Assembly: GCF_001619875.1 (NCBI RefSeq)
Contig: NZ_LRFC01000023.1
Location: forward strand, 496,001 to 560,000
Direction: 5' to 3'
Origin: Fictibacillus phosphorivorans
GTDB lineage: Bacteria > Bacillota > Bacilli > Bacillales > Fictibacillaceae
DNA: 64,000 bases
This document shows, in pieces, positions 45,396 through 55,498 of this stretch (the stretch's first letter is position 1; each line of letters opens with the position of its first letter). The position numbers and the translations under genes were made by a program. Below the pieces are notes generated by a model. That model saw nothing but the letters and a program-made list of their open reading frames with translations. It had not been told where the DNA came from and searched no databases.

Positions 45396-45483
45396 CAAAT
45401 CCCTCCAATGACACAGCAAAATTGTGCTTTCTTATTATACCATAGTCGCCAATATTGTAAGGTTTCAACCTCTTTAAAAGACA

Positions 45484-45510
45484 TAAAGAAAACTAGGCTT
45501 ATGGCCTAGC
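45484..45510 (-). terminator. mtrB-side terminator before hepS
   Basis: CTAGGC and GCCTAG (45509-45493) form a hairpin followed by TTTTCTTT on the minus strand. Confidence 0.7.
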
Positions 45511-45544
45511 ACATCTTATCGGCGACCTTACCGCCAGTCCTTGC

Positions 45545-45763
45545 TTACGATTCGGTATCTACTTCTCCATGTTTCGTATAGATAACGGCTTTGCCTCTAA
45601 CTTTTACGGCTGAAGTATGTTCTGTAAACTGTGCGATCATCACTTCACCTTTATCCAGTTTTTCAGAATGATGAAATCTTGTTTCCGTACCGCGCGTTAG
45701 CCCAATTACATTCACACCGTTTTCTTTTGCTTTAATTACGAAGAAGTCAAATTCTGATTTCAT
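45545..45763 (-). CDS. mtrB: TRAP, trp RNA-binding attenuation protein
   Basis: MtrB forms an 11-membered ring that binds tryptophan and (G/U)AG repeats in RNA. The 72-residue protein contains [38 protein letters not shown], with the lysines and glutamate that hold RNA. Its target, a trp leader, lies about 6.5 kb further on the same strand. It follows folE by 20 bp, the classical folE-mtrB operon. The gene for anti-TRAP is not seen. Confidence 0.96.
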   Translation of the reverse strand: MKSEFDFFVIKAKENGVNVIGLTRGTETRFHHSEKLDKGEVMIAQFTEHTSAVKVRGKAVIYTKHGEVDTES

Positions 45764-45783
45764 GGGATAAACCTCCTTTAATT

Positions 45784-46350
45784 TCAGTTTCTGATTAAAC
45801 TTAAGACTTCTGCACGAGCAGCAGGATCTTTTTCAAAAACGCCTCGTACTGCTGACGTTACTGTCATGGAACCTGGTTTCTTTACTCCTCGCATCGTCAT
45901 GCACATATGCTCGGCTTCTATCACAACAATCACTCCATGAGGTTCCAAGGTCTCAAGCAAGCTGTTCGCGATTGTCGAAGTAATTCTTTCTTGGAGCTGA
46001 GGGCGCTTCGTAACAGCCTCTACCGCTCTTGCTAGTTTACTTAGACCCGTCACTTTTCCGCCCTTTGGTATGTAGCCGATATGCGCTTTTCCAAAGAAAG
46101 GTACGAGATGATGCTCACACATTGAATAAAAAGGTATATCTTTTACAAGTACTAATTCTTCATGATCTTCCCCAAAAATGGTAGCAAAATGTTCTTTTGG
46201 ATCTTGATTTAAACCTTGAAACACTTCTTCATACATTTTTGCTACACGTTTTGGTGTATCTATTAAACCCTCTCGTTCAGGATCTTCACCAATTGCTTCT
46301 AATATCATTTTAACTGCTGCTTCAATTTTTTCTTTTTGAACTTCTGCCAC
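45784..46350 (-). CDS. folE: GTP cyclohydrolase I
   Basis: FolE starts tetrahydrofolate synthesis from GTP. The 188-residue protein has the zinc motif [26 protein letters not shown] and the later HMCMTMRGV cysteine. The start is GTG at 46350 with TTGGAGG upstream. Confidence 0.96.
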   Translation of the reverse strand: MAEVQKEKIEAAVKMILEAIGEDPEREGLIDTPKRVAKMYEEVFQGLNQDPKEHFATIFGEDHEELVLVKDIPFYSMCEHHLVPFFGKAHIGYIPKGGKVTGLSKLARAVEAVTKRPQLQERITSTIANSLLETLEPHGVIVVIEAEHMCMTMRGVKKPGSMTVTSAVRGVFEKDPAARAEVLSLIRN

Positions 46351-46538
46351 GCCAATTGTCCTCCAATTCCATTAACACAATAGAAAAATTTTAGCATACT
46401 GAAAGAAGAATAGCAAAAGGAGAAACCCCTTACACCAAGGGTGAAAGAGTTGACAATCCATTTATAGCCTAACCAAAAAACTAGAGCAGCAGGAAAGAAA
46501 ATGAACAACTTTCAATTACACCAACAATAAAACGGTAT

Positions 46539-46566
46539 AAAAAAAGACCGTGAAAAACTCACGGTC
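46539..46566 (-). terminator. hbs terminator
   Basis: GACCGTGA pairs with TCACGGTC, followed by seven T on the minus strand, 24 bp after hbs. Confidence 0.9.
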
Positions 46567-46589
46567 CTTAAAATTGCCCTATGTATCAA

Positions 46590-46862
46590 TTATTTAACAG
46601 CGTCCTTAAGGGCTTTCCCTGGTTTGAAAGCAGGAACTTTGCTAGCAGAGATTTCGATCTCTTGACCAGTTTGTGGGTTGCGTCCTTTACGAGCCGCACG
46701 CTCACGTACTTCAAAGTTACCAAATCCGATAAGTTGTACCTTATCACCGCTTTGTAGTGTACCAGTGATTGCTTCGAAAACAGCGTCAACTGCTTTTGAT
46801 GCATCCTTCTTAGAAAGCTCAGCTTGCTCAGATACCGCATTAATTAGATCAGTCTTGTTCAT
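46590..46862 (-). CDS. hbs: Histone-like DNA-binding protein HU
   Basis: HBsu is the main nucleoid protein and is essential in B. subtilis. The 90-residue protein has [20 protein letters not shown], the DNA-binding arm, and ends [11 protein letters not shown] 46862 (MNKTDLI) has AGGAGGTG 6 bases upstream; a frame from 46871 starts with GTG inside that site and is rejected. Confidence 0.97.
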   Translation of the reverse strand: MNKTDLINAVSEQAELSKKDASKAVDAVFEAITGTLQSGDKVQLIGFGNFEVRERAARKGRNPQTGQEIEISASKVPAFKPGKALKDAVK

Positions 46863-47204
46863 TCCATTCACCTCCTCTCAAGGATTTACTCACCTTATAT
46901 CGGTTATAAAATACTTTCGTACAGTATTAATTTGATAGGTAATATACAGGATTTTACTAATTTTATCTGTGACAAGCCTTATATTATACGATTACTTTCA
47001 AGAATTCAATCTTTTTTAGCTGTTTTTCGGTATTCAACCCTTAAAATTCCTTATTTTTTGACCTTTTTTTACAAAAAACCCTTTCGATGAGGTAAAAAAG
47101 TCTCTACTCAGCACGGGACAATCGTTCTATTTTAATTAAGAAGTTGCATAATGGAGGGCAAAAAGTAATAGAAAAAAGACTCCTTAGTTAAAGGAGTCTC
47201 AACG
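46863..47204. other. Intergenic region upstream of hbs
   Basis: This AT-rich region of 342 bp must hold the hbs promoter(s) and includes the spoIVA terminator. A TATAAT at 46983-46988 on the minus strand lacks a well-spaced -35 box. No gene is seen. Confidence 0.6.
47172..47199 (-). terminator. spoIVA terminator
   Basis: GACTCCTT pairs with AAGGAGTC, followed by TTTTTTC on the minus strand, just after the stop at 47205. Confidence 0.9.
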
Positions 47205-48683
47205 TTATAAAATAATGGCAATTAAACCGCCTGATCCCTCATTAATAATACGTTCAAGCGTCTCTTTTAATTTATATCTAGCATTCTCTGGCATTAGTGA
47301 AATCTTGCCTTGTATTCCTTCTCTTACAATAGAATTAAGTGATCTTCCAAAGATATCAGAATTCCAGATTGATAACGGATCTTCTTCAAAGTCTTGCATC
47401 AAATATCTGAGCATCTCTTCACTTTGTTTTTCCGTACCGATAATTGGAGCGAACTCTGATTCAACATCGACCTTAATCATATGAATGGATGGTGCGATTG
47501 CCTTAAGCCTTACACCGAATCTTGATCCTTGTCTGATGATTTCTGGTTCATCAAGACTCATATCTGTGATGGCAGGCGCTGCAATTCCATAACCTGTTTG
47601 CTTCACCATTCTTAGTGCATCTGCCACTTGATCATACTCTGTTTTAGCGTAAGCAAACTCTTGCATCAGTTGAAGCAGATGATCTTTTCCTCGTATCTCC
47701 ACACCAACTACTTCTTTTAAAATCTGGTCGTACAAGTAATCTGGTGCAAAGAGATCAATTTCTGCAATCCCTTGACCCATTTCGATTCCAGCGAGTCTCG
47801 CATCATCAATAAAGTCGTAATCTGCAAAGAAGCCTACCACTTTATCCACATCACGGAGACGCTTAATATCCTGAACGGTTTCTCTTACTGCTTCTTCATA
47901 GCTTTCACGCAGCCAATGGTTTTCGCGGAGCACCATGACCCAGCTAGGAAGATTCACATTGACCTCAAGCACCGGAAATTCGTATAATGCTTCTCTTAGA
48001 ACATTGTTGATATCATGCTCTGTCATACTTTCAACGCTCATTGCAAGAACAGGTATATCGTACTTTTCACAAAGCTCATTACGTAGCTTCTGTGTATCTG
48101 GATGATGCGGTTGTGTGGAGTTGATCAGCATAATAAATGGTTTTCCAACTTCTTTCAACTCTTCTACAACACGCTCTTCTGATTCCACATAATCGTATCT
48201 TGGAATTTCTCCGATTGAACCATCTGTTGTCACGACTACTCCAAGAGTAGAGTGCTCCTGGATGACTTTTCTTGTGCCGATCTCTGCCGCTTCATGGAAC
48301 GGAATCGGCTCATCATACCAAGGAGTATGAATCATTCTAGGACCGTTTTCATCTTCGTACCCTTTAGCACTCGGTACTGCATAACCTACAGAGTCTACCA
48401 GACGGATGTTAACATCAAGCCCATCACCTACGTTGATTCTTACCGCGTTGTTTGGAACAAATTTGGGTTCAGTGGTCATAATGGTGCGTCCAGCTGCACT
48501 CTGCGGTAACTCATCCTGAGCACGTTGACGTTCTGCTTCGTTTTCAATGTTTGGCAGCACCACAAGTTCCATAAATTTCTTGATAAAAGTGGACTTACCC
48601 GTTCTTACTGCTCCTACTACGCCTAAGTAGATATCTCCGCCCGTCCTTTCGGCGATATCTTTGAAAATATCGATTTTTTCCAT
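47205..48683 (-). CDS. spoIVA: Stage IV sporulation protein A (spore coat ATPase)
   Basis: SpoIVA polymerises by ATP hydrolysis on the forespore surface and forms the base layer of the spore coat. The 492-residue protein starts MEKIDIFKDIAERTGG and has Walker A GAVRTGKSTF, sensor-like LVDSVGYAVP and the conserved C-terminus GSGGLIAIIL. Its presence shows that the organism forms spores. The ATG at 48683 follows GGGAGGG. Confidence 0.97.
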   Translation of the reverse strand: MEKIDIFKDIAERTGGDIYLGVVGAVRTGKSTFIKKFMELVVLPNIENEAERQRAQDELPQSAAGRTIMTTEPKFVPNNAVRINVGDGLDVNIRLVDSVGYAVPSAKGYEDENGPRMIHTPWYDEPIPFHEAAEIGTRKVIQEHSTLGVVVTTDGSIGEIPRYDYVESEERVVEELKEVGKPFIMLINSTQPHHPDTQKLRNELCEKYDIPVLAMSVESMTEHDINNVLREALYEFPVLEVNVNLPSWVMVLRENHWLRESYEEAVRETVQDIKRLRDVDKVVGFFADYDFIDDARLAGIEMGQGIAEIDLFAPDYLYDQILKEVVGVEIRGKDHLLQLMQEFAYAKTEYDQVADALRMVKQTGYGIAAPAITDMSLDEPEIIRQGSRFGVRLKAIAPSIHMIKVDVESEFAPIIGTEKQSEEMLRYLMQDFEEDPLSIWNSDIFGRSLNSIVREGIQGKISLMPENARYKLKETLERIINEGSGGLIAIIL

Positions 48684-48735
48684 TCGTTTCCCTCCCGATC
48701 CAAATAAAGTTCCGGATGCTAGTCTTGGACAATAT

Positions 48736-48762
48736 ATCGTATGATTTTGTCCTATTGATTAT
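48736..48762 (-). promoter_or_regulatory. Candidate sigma-E promoter of spoIVA
   Basis: CATACGAT (48743-48736) differs by one base from the sigma-E -10 consensus CATACANT, with ATAATCA (48762-48756) at the -35 side. spoIVA is under sigma-E in B. subtilis. Confidence 0.45.
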
Positions 48763-48889
48763 GACAAAGGAACGGAAATTTTTATTGGATCCTTACAATT
48801 CTCTGTTGTATAGTTCCATAAAAACGGGAGGGCGCGCACTTCAGTGCCTACCGATGAAACTATAAAGCTTGTTTCGTTAAAAGGATTTC

Positions 48890-48938
48890 CAAAAAAATCT
48901 CTCCGCCTTTTCTATGAATGTATTAGAAAAAGGGAGAG
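48890..48938 (-). terminator. yphF terminator
   Basis: CTCTCC pairs with GGAGAG within a longer imperfect stem, followed by ATTTTTTT on the minus strand, 8 bp after yphF. Confidence 0.8.
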
Positions 48939-48945
48939 TTCATGC

Positions 48946-49656
48946 CTATTTTATTAAAAAAACAAGCTGATTGTTTTCAACTGTATAAGGTACTGAATAG
49001 ATAGGCACAAAAAAGGAATGAATCGCTAGCAGATGACGGATATCTTCGTGTTTATCTAATTCGTTCGAATAGCTTGAGACCGCAGATTTTAGATCTTTTC
49101 TGTAATCTATAAATACCTTTGCATCACCGTTAACCATCAATGGAAGTTTCTTTCCGGTAAAAGGGCTGGTAACGTATGGATCTTCCTTAAATCCTAACTT
49201 TTTAAAATCAAGTGTGTGCCTGCCCTGTGCTTCTATCTTTTTGAATGGGGGATATTGATGTTTTGCCATATAGATGTTAAGTGCGACCTGTACATCTTGA
49301 ACCTTGTCAGTTAATACGAGATCTGCAAGCTTAACAGTAGGCTTCGTTTCAACATCGATTAATACGTACTGAAAAGTTCCTCCTTTTTCAAAAGCATTCC
49401 CAGGGGGCTCCTGCATATACTTGGGGACTAGTTTATTAAAATCAATCAAGTATTTCTGATAGATATCTGTGTCAGCTTCTTTTGTTTTTATAGGCAGTAC
49501 ACCTGTATCTTTCTGAAAGCTCTCAACAGCTTGCTGAACCGCCGTAATCTGATCCTGATAAGGAACTCGATTTTGCGTTTTTCGTTCTTCGGGATATAAA
49601 CACCCTGAAAGAGTCAACAGTATTAGACATAGAGGAATCCACCATTTCTTTGTCAT
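48946..49656 (-). CDS. yphF: YphF, predicted lipoprotein
   Basis: The 236-residue protein has a lipoprotein signal with the lipobox LTLSGC (Cys18), so it is exported and lipid-anchored. The mature part is hydrophilic, with two similar halves around PYQDQITAVQQAVESFQKD and DKVQDVQVALNIYMAKHQ. This resembles B. subtilis YphF. ATG 49656 follows AAGGAGGA. It follows yphE by 13 bp. Function is unknown. Confidence 0.82.
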   Translation of the reverse strand: MTKKWWIPLCLILLTLSGCLYPEERKTQNRVPYQDQITAVQQAVESFQKDTGVLPIKTKEADTDIYQKYLIDFNKLVPKYMQEPPGNAFEKGGTFQYVLIDVETKPTVKLADLVLTDKVQDVQVALNIYMAKHQYPPFKKIEAQGRHTLDFKKLGFKEDPYVTSPFTGKKLPLMVNGDAKVFIDYRKDLKSAVSSYSNELDKHEDIRHLLAIHSFFVPIYSVPYTVENNQLVFLIK

Positions 49657-49669
49657 CTTAAATTCCTCC

Positions 49670-49870
49670 TTACCCTTGAACAGGTCCGCTGAATACAACG
49701 ATTATGATAAGAATACCTGCTACGATCATACAGATCCACGCGAATAACGAAACAACCGTCTGAAATATTCCTGATAACTTTGATCGGCTGAACATGATAG
49801 AAAAAACAGCAATAAACATTAAACCGATGGCAGACAACGCCACCCACATTTTCAATAATCCTTCACTCAT
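49670..49870 (-). CDS. yphE: YphE, DUF2768 small membrane protein
   Basis: The 66-residue protein has two membrane segments (MWVALSAIGLMFIAVFSIMF and VVSLFAWICMIVAGILIIIVV). It matches YphE (DUF2768) by size and neighbours. The ATG at 49870 has AAGGAGGA upstream. Function is unknown. Confidence 0.82.
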   Translation of the reverse strand: MSEGLLKMWVALSAIGLMFIAVFSIMFSRSKLSGIFQTVVSLFAWICMIVAGILIIIVVFSGPVQG

Positions 49871-50015
49871 ATGTATCCTCCTTGTCCACAGCGTACATTA
49901 TAGCATAATTCTTGTTATTTCCTTTACATTTTCAAGAACATGGAATCTTTAAATTTTCTAATCTCTTGGTTTAGACATAGGAAAGTCACAACATGTTTTT
50001 ATAAGGTAAATAGTC

Positions 50016-50048
50016 AACAAAAAAACACCCGGCTAGTTACCGGGTGTT
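50016..50048 (-). terminator. spoVIF terminator
   Basis: AACACCCGG pairs with CCGGGTGTT, followed by TTTTTTGTT on the minus strand. It lies about 80 bp past the stop of spoVIF. Confidence 0.88.
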
Positions 50049-50126
50049 CGACTAAATACTTCCTGTTCTTAATGGAAACTTTCATGATTTAGGTACGTGT
50101 TCCCTTTTATTTTGAAGACCGATCTT

Positions 50127-50387
50127 CTACTTATTATCAAACATTTTGGATAGTGTTGCCAGATCTAAAGGGATGTTGTTGTTAAGAACAGCCTGAACAA
50201 TCTGATCTTCTTTTTGCTTCGTAACTGCTACCCCAGCCATAGAAGATACTTGGGAAATCAGCATTCGAATCGTGCGCTCGTCGCGAAGATTAGAGCCCGA
50301 TACGGATTGGGCAAGTTTAAAAATGTCATCCTTTTTTACACTTGTTTTCTTCTCAATCTTATCAAAAAATTGTTGTTCACGTTCCAC
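50127..50387 (-). CDS. spoVIF: Stage VI sporulation protein F
   Basis: The 86-residue protein (VEREQQFFDKIEKKTSVKK..., ending TLSKMFDNK) matches SpoVIF/YjcC, needed for late spore coat maturation through GerE-dependent genes. The start is GTG at 50387, 7 bases after AGGAGG. It lies between gpsA and yphE, a place where B. subtilis has no spoVIF, so its location differs from that species. Confidence 0.8.
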   Translation of the reverse strand: MEREQQFFDKIEKKTSVKKDDIFKLAQSVSGSNLRDERTIRMLISQVSSMAGVAVTKQKEDQIVQAVLNNNIPLDLATLSKMFDNK

Positions 50388-50451
50388 CTGAAGTCCTCCT
50401 CCCACTTCCTTTTCACCCCTATCCTATGCAGGTAAAAAAGAAGCGTGAAAG

Positions 50452-50490
50452 AAAAAAAGGCGATTGCCTAAAATAATTTAGACATTCGCC
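50452..50490 (-). terminator. gpsA terminator
   Basis: GGCGAaTGtCTAAA pairs imperfectly with TTTAGgCAaTCGCC, followed by seven T on the minus strand. Confidence 0.85.
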
Positions 50491-50501
50491 CATTTGCTTC
50501 A

Positions 50502-51527
50502 TCAACTCTTTAAAGAAGAAACATCCTCAACTTCATGTGTCCTCGTACGCTGCATGAGATCATCAACAGCTTGCTTTGCACCCTTGCCGTTAAACAATAC
50601 ATCATAAAGCACTTGTGTGATCGGCATTTCTACTTCTTCACGTTTACTCAATTCATAAGCTGCTTGAGTCGTTCTAACCCCTTCAACTACCATTCCCATA
50701 TTCTCAAGGACATCCTCTAGCTTCATACCTTTTCCTAGCATATTGCCCGCACGCCAGTTACGGCTATGTACACTCGTACAGGTTACGATTAAATCACCAA
50801 TCCCTGTAAGACCCGAAAAAGTAAGAGGATTTGCACCCATATGTGTGCCAAGTCGAGCAATTTCAGCTAAACCTCTTGTGATTAAGGCAGCCTTAGCATT
50901 ATCACCATATCCTAATCCATCAGAAAGACCTGCTCCTAGAGCGATAATATTTTTTAATGCTCCACCAAGCTCCACACCGATAACATCTGGATTGGTATAC
51001 ACACGGAAGTTTTGATTAATAAAAAGATCTTGAACTTTTTCTGCAGCTTTCATGTTTGCAGAAGAAACGGTAACCGTAGTCGGCTGTCTTAAAGAAACTT
51101 CTTCTGCATGACTCGGTCCTGAAAGAACCACCACAGATTCAAGAACAGACTCAGGCAGTTCTTCTTCGATAATTTCCGTAATTCTTTTATATGTACCAGG
51201 TTCGATTCCTTTTGAAGCGTGAACAATTGTAACAGGAGATACAAGTTTGTTTTTCAAGAGATTCAATACGTCTCTCATCGCTTTTGTAGGCGTAACAAGT
51301 ACAATTGTATCAGCATCTTTTATGCATTCTTCCAACTGAGTGGTCGCTTGTATATTTTCAGGCAGCACAATTCCTGGGAGATATTTTTCATTGCGATGTT
51401 CTTTGTTTATTTCCACCACTTGTTCTTCTCTACGACCCCACAAACGGACATCATGACCATTGTCAGCTAATACGATGGCAAGAGCTGTACCCCAGCTCCC
51501 AGCACCTAAAACAGCAACATTATCCAT
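50502..51527 (-). CDS. gpsA: Glycerol-3-phosphate dehydrogenase [NAD(P)+]
   Basis: GpsA makes glycerol 3-phosphate for phospholipids. The 341-residue protein has [22 protein letters not shown], the catalytic lysine in [13 protein letters not shown] and [12 protein letters not shown] 51527 is chosen (TGGAGTG upstream). It lies 18 bp after plsY, in the order der-plsY-gpsA, linking it with acyl-glycerol-phosphate synthesis. Confidence 0.96.
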   Translation of the reverse strand: MDNVAVLGAGSWGTALAIVLADNGHDVRLWGRREEQVVEINKEHRNEKYLPGIVLPENIQATTQLEECIKDADTIVLVTPTKAMRDVLNLLKNKLVSPVTIVHASKGIEPGTYKRITEIIEEELPESVLESVVVLSGPSHAEEVSLRQPTTVTVSSANMKAAEKVQDLFINQNFRVYTNPDVIGVELGGALKNIIALGAGLSDGLGYGDNAKAALITRGLAEIARLGTHMGANPLTFSGLTGIGDLIVTCTSVHSRNWRAGNMLGKGMKLEDVLENMGMVVEGVRTTQAAYELSKREEVEMPITQVLYDVLFNGKGAKQAVDDLMQRTRTHEVEDVSSLKS

Positions 51528-51545
51528 ACATGTCACACTCCACTA

Positions 51546-52127
51546 TTAAATTTTACGTTCGTTACCTCTCCAGATCCTAGCCATATTTCCCCGATGTTTC
51601 CATATCGAAACGATCGAAATACAGAAACTAGTTAATACTGCTTCGAGAGGCAAGTTAAATTGATACAGCATAAAAAAAGGAGATAATATTAAAAAAACAA
51701 TTGAACCCAGTGAGACAAACCTGGAAACCCAAATCGTTATAATTGCGATGACCCCTGCTATTAAAGAAGGCAAAAAGGCAACTGCAGCAAACACGCCGAT
51801 CGCGGTAGCCACTCCTTTCCCGCCTTTAAATCCATAAAAGACGGGATAATTGTGACCAATAACAGCCAATAAACCACATATAACGGCTATTACAGGGGAA
51901 TCTGAATACCAAAAAGCGACTGATACGACCAATACACCTTTAAAGCAATCTAACAGCAGGACAGCGATAGCAGGTCCCTTCCCAAGAACTCGTAACGTGT
52001 TTGTAGCACCTGCGTTGCCACTGCCGTGATTTCTTATATCTTCATTTTTCAAAACTTTGGTCAGCAAATAACTAAAGCTAATACATCCTATCAAATAGGA
52101 GAAAACGAAGAGAACGATCGTCATCAT
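51546..52127 (-). CDS. plsY: Acyl-phosphate glycerol-3-phosphate acyltransferase
   Basis: PlsY transfers an acyl group from acyl phosphate to glycerol 3-phosphate, whose supplier GpsA follows. The 193-residue membrane protein has the three family motifs GSGNAGATNTLRVLG, GHNYPVFYGFKGGKGVA, and the following GSIVFL segment, with five helices. It ends 18 bp before gpsA. Confidence 0.95.
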   Translation of the reverse strand: MMTIVLFVFSYLIGCISFSYLLTKVLKNEDIRNHGSGNAGATNTLRVLGKGPAIAVLLLDCFKGVLVVSVAFWYSDSPVIAVICGLLAVIGHNYPVFYGFKGGKGVATAIGVFAAVAFLPSLIAGVIAIITIWVSRFVSLGSIVFLILSPFFMLYQFNLPLEAVLTSFCISIVSIWKHRGNMARIWRGNERKI

Positions 52128-52133
52128 AAAACC

Positions 52134-53447
52134 TTAATCATTTTTCTTTCTCGCAAATATTTTGATCGGTGTTCCAACAAAACCAAACGTTTCACGTATT
52201 CTGTTCTCCAGAAAACGCTTATACGAAAAATGGAATAATTCCGGATCGTTAACAAAGATAACAAAAGTAGGCGGTTTTGAAGCCACTTGTGTTGCATAGT
52301 TGATCTTCAGTCTCTTTCCGTTATCCATTGGCGCTGGGTTCATGGCTACTGCATCCATGATTACTTCGTTCAAGATATTCGTCTGAACTCTTAACGAGTG
52401 ATTCTCTGCAACTTGATTGATTACAGGATACAGCTGGTGAAGACGCTGTTTCGTTTTTGCCGAGACGAAAACAATAGGCGCATACGATAAGTAAAGGAAA
52501 TGATCACGAATCTTCTGCTCAAACTTTTGCATGGTTTTATCATCTTTTTCAACAGCATCCCATTTGTTTACAACGATCACGACAGCTTTACCGGCTTCGT
52601 GTGCGAAACCAGCTACTTTTTTATCCTGCTCGATGATTCCTTCTTCAGCATCTATAACCATAAGGACGACATCAGAACGTTCAATCGCTTTCATCGCACG
52701 CATAACGCTGTATTTCTCAGTCGTTTCGTACACTTTTCCACGTTTACGCATTCCTGCTGTATCAATGATTACATACTTCTGATCTTCGCGTTCAAAGCTC
52801 GAATCAATCGCATCTCTTGTCGTCCCTGCAATATTACTCACAATAACACGTTCTTTACCGAGAATGGCGTTTACTAGTGAAGATTTCCCTACGTTCGGTC
52901 TTCCGATTAATGAAAAATAAATCGTGTCCTCTTCTTTTTCTTCTGCAACCGTTTCAGGAAAATGGCTTACCACTTGATCTAAAAGATCCCCAAGGCCGAT
53001 ACCATGTGTTCCTGATACGCCAATCGGCTCACCCATCCCGAGACTATAAAACTCATACAGAAGCTCCTTACGTTCTGGGTTATCAATCTTATTTACACCT
53101 AGTACAACAGGCTTTTTTGAACGGAACAACATCTTAGCTACTTCTTCATCTGCAGCTGTAATTCCGTTCATGCCATCTACTAAAAAGAGAATGACATCTG
53201 CTTCTTCAATAGCAAGTTCTGCTTGTTCTTTCATCTGACTCATAAATGGTGCATCACTAATTTCAATCCCACCTGTATCGATAAGGTTGAATTCTGTATT
53301 CAGCCATTCTGCTGAACTGTAGATACGGTCACGCGTAACTCCTGGCATATCTTCAACAATAGAGATGCGATCTCCCGCAATTCTGTTAAAAATAGTAGAT
53401 TTCCCTACGTTCGGTCTTCCTACTATTGCTAAAACTGGTTTCGTCAT
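52134..53447 (-). CDS. der: GTPase Der (EngA), ribosome assembly
   Basis: Der has two tandem GTPase domains and a C-terminal KH-like domain and is needed for 50S assembly. In 437 residues the two P-loops are [13 protein letters not shown] and [13 protein letters not shown], with DTGGIE and [10 protein letters not shown], and NKID/NKWD. ATG 53447 ([10 protein letters not shown]) is chosen; upstream frame to 53534 adds unlikely sequence. Confidence 0.97.
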   Translation of the reverse strand: MTKPVLAIVGRPNVGKSTIFNRIAGDRISIVEDMPGVTRDRIYSSAEWLNTEFNLIDTGGIEISDAPFMSQMKEQAELAIEEADVILFLVDGMNGITAADEEVAKMLFRSKKPVVLGVNKIDNPERKELLYEFYSLGMGEPIGVSGTHGIGLGDLLDQVVSHFPETVAEEKEEDTIYFSLIGRPNVGKSSLVNAILGKERVIVSNIAGTTRDAIDSSFEREDQKYVIIDTAGMRKRGKVYETTEKYSVMRAMKAIERSDVVLMVIDAEEGIIEQDKKVAGFAHEAGKAVVIVVNKWDAVEKDDKTMQKFEQKIRDHFLYLSYAPIVFVSAKTKQRLHQLYPVINQVAENHSLRVQTNILNEVIMDAVAMNPAPMDNGKRLKINYATQVASKPPTFVIFVNDPELFHFSYKRFLENRIRETFGFVGTPIKIFARKKND

Positions 53448-53577
53448 GTAGACACTTCCCTTTTTTCTGATCAAGTCAATCATCAAGTTTTCTTTTATAT
53501 GTTCCATCATTTTCTTGTAAATAGACAAGTCCACTTATTTTAGCAAACTCTTTACACTTTAGACAACTGAATATCCG

Positions 53578-54180
53578 TTAAATCTGTTTTGCAGAAGTAA
53601 CCTTATTATTAGGTGTGCGTTTTAAGTTTTTGAACATATCTACCAATACTACCATAAACAAGAGGATCATAGAAGTTGAGGCCAACAAATCCATCACATA
53701 TAATGAACCTATTTCAATCTTGGCACTGAGTCTATAGATTAGAAACTGAAAAACAGTATCACCGATAAACAGACCGATTATAGGAAGAAAGAAAAGTTCT
53801 TTATACGTTTTGGTTAACAGAACGAGAAGAGAAGCAAGGATGATAACGATCATATACTTTTTATCAAACAATAATTTAACTGGGTCGTATAGAGCAAACA
53901 GTTCTAACGACACATAACATGTTGCAGCAATAAAACTCTTTGTTACGTAAAAAAATAGCTGCTCGGTATGTTTGATTAAATAAACCAGCCCTATACACAA
54001 GAAAAATAAGAACGCAGCATTTATATTTCCTAGTGAAAACGCAATGAAGGTGTCTGACAAGGTTATCCCCGTTAAAAGTATTAAAACAGAATAATTTCTA
54101 ACTGAACTCCTTTTGATAAGAAAGGTCGTTATAACCCATCCCATCCACATGAACCAATAAAAGATTGTACCATCATTCAT
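53578..54180 (-). CDS. yphA: YphA membrane protein
   Basis: The 200-residue protein has about six membrane segments and a short basic C-terminus (FKNLKRTPNNKVTS). It matches YphA in B. subtilis by position between ypfD and der and by size. ATG 54180 has GAGGTG upstream. Function is unknown. Confidence 0.75.
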   Translation of the reverse strand: MNDGTIFYWFMWMGWVITTFLIKRSSVRNYSVLILLTGITLSDTFIAFSLGNINAAFLFFLCIGLVYLIKHTEQLFFYVTKSFIAATCYVSLELFALYDPVKLLFDKKYMIVIILASLLVLLTKTYKELFFLPIIGLFIGDTVFQFLIYRLSAKIEIGSLYVMDLLASTSMILLFMVVLVDMFKNLKRTPNNKVTSAKQI

Positions 54181-54228
54181 GTAATTCACCTCGATAGCAT
54201 TATTGCCACTTTACACCTTCTTCTAACC

Positions 54229-54266
54229 ACAAAAAAACAGCTCTCGATTAAATATCGAGAGCTGTT
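54229..54266 (-). terminator. ypfD terminator
   Basis: AACAGCTCTCGAT pairs with ATCGAGAGCTGTT, a 13-bp perfect stem, followed by six T on the minus strand. Confidence 0.92.
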
Positions 54267-54275
54267 CATAATAAA

Positions 54276-55415
54276 TTATTTATATCCTTTAAGCTTGTCA
54301 CCAATCATATCTGCTAAGGAGAAGCCTTTTTCTTCTTTAGGAAGATTTTCTTTTAAGTTTGCTTTTTCCTTCTCATCTTGTACAGCTTTCATGCTCAAGC
54401 TCATTCTCTTGTCATTGCTGTTTATTTCAAGAACTTTAACAGATACTTGCTGACCTTCTTTTACAACTTCACTTGGATTGCCAATATGCCGGTTGGCCAT
54501 CTCAGAAATGTGAACTAGACCTTCAATGCCAGGAGCTACTTCAACAAACGCTCCGAATGTAACGATACGTTTTACAGTACCTTCAATTACGCTTCCAGCT
54601 TTAATAGAAGAACTTGCTTCTTCCCATGGTCCTGGCTGTGTTTCTTTAATTGATAAAGAAATTCGATCATTATCACGATCTACGGAAAGGACTTTAACTT
54701 TCACGGTTTCACCTTCACTGAGAACATCGGAAGGACTATCAACTCGATTGTGCGATAACTGTGAAACGTGTACTAATCCATCCACGCCTCCAATATCTAC
54801 GAAAGCTCCAAAATCGGTCAAACGCTGAACTTTTCCTTCAATAATTTCACCTGGTGCTAAACGATCTATGATTTCTTGTTTTTTATTGCCTGCTTCTTCT
54901 TCTGTTACGGCACGATGTGATAAAATAACTCGTCCTTTATCTGCATCCAGTTCTACTATTTTAACAGAAAGCGTCTTTCCTTTATATTCAGAAAAATCTT
55001 CAACGAAATGTGACTCAACCATAGAAGCCGGAATAAAAGCACGAACTCCAAGGTCTACTACAAGTCCGCCCTTAACTACATCATGAACAACGACTTCAAA
55101 CGTTTCTTTAGAGTCAAATTTTTCTTGCAGTTCACTCCATGATTTTTCGCTGTCTACCGCTTTTTTTGAAACGAGCAGCTTGTCCTCTGTGTGAGAAAGT
55201 ACTTTAACAGTGATCTGATCTCCCTCATTCAAAACATCACTTACCTTCTCAATAAAAAGACTTGAAACTTCATTAATCGGCAAGAACGCGTCTTGCTTTG
55301 CGCTGATATCAACTAACGCATGTTTGTCTTCCACTTTTAAAACAGTGCCTTTAATGATTTCACCTTTTTCAGCCATGCTAGCATTTGTTAAACTTGTGCT
55401 CATTTCCTCTGTCAT
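54276..55415 (-). CDS. ypfD: S1 RNA-binding domain protein (30S S1 homologue YpfD)
   Basis: This 379-residue protein has four S1 domains (about 16-85, 105-170, 190-258 and 276-345), e.g. [29 protein letters not shown], and a short C-terminal tail ([15 protein letters not shown]). It is the Bacillus counterpart of ribosomal protein S1, shorter than the six-domain proteobacterial form and not essential. The ATG at 55415 follows GAGGAGGG. It lies 84 bp downstream of plsC. Confidence 0.92.
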   Translation of the reverse strand: MTEEMSTSLTNASMAEKGEIIKGTVLKVEDKHALVDISAKQDAFLPINEVSSLFIEKVSDVLNEGDQITVKVLSHTEDKLLVSKKAVDSEKSWSELQEKFDSKETFEVVVHDVVKGGLVVDLGVRAFIPASMVESHFVEDFSEYKGKTLSVKIVELDADKGRVILSHRAVTEEEAGNKKQEIIDRLAPGEIIEGKVQRLTDFGAFVDIGGVDGLVHVSQLSHNRVDSPSDVLSEGETVKVKVLSVDRDNDRISLSIKETQPGPWEEASSSIKAGSVIEGTVKRIVTFGAFVEVAPGIEGLVHISEMANRHIGNPSEVVKEGQQVSVKVLEINSNDKRMSLSMKAVQDEKEKANLKENLPKEEKGFSLADMIGDKLKGYK

Positions 55416-55498
55416 GTTCGTGCCCTCCTCAAAAATTAGAAAAGTTATTTATTGAACTTTCGGTAATGAAAGAACATTAACATCGATCAAAGTAAATC

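Noticed and set aside
46305-46508. 67-codon minus-strand frame upstream of folE
   Set aside because: It overlaps the folE start and ends in a lysine-rich low-complexity stretch; no ribosome binding site.
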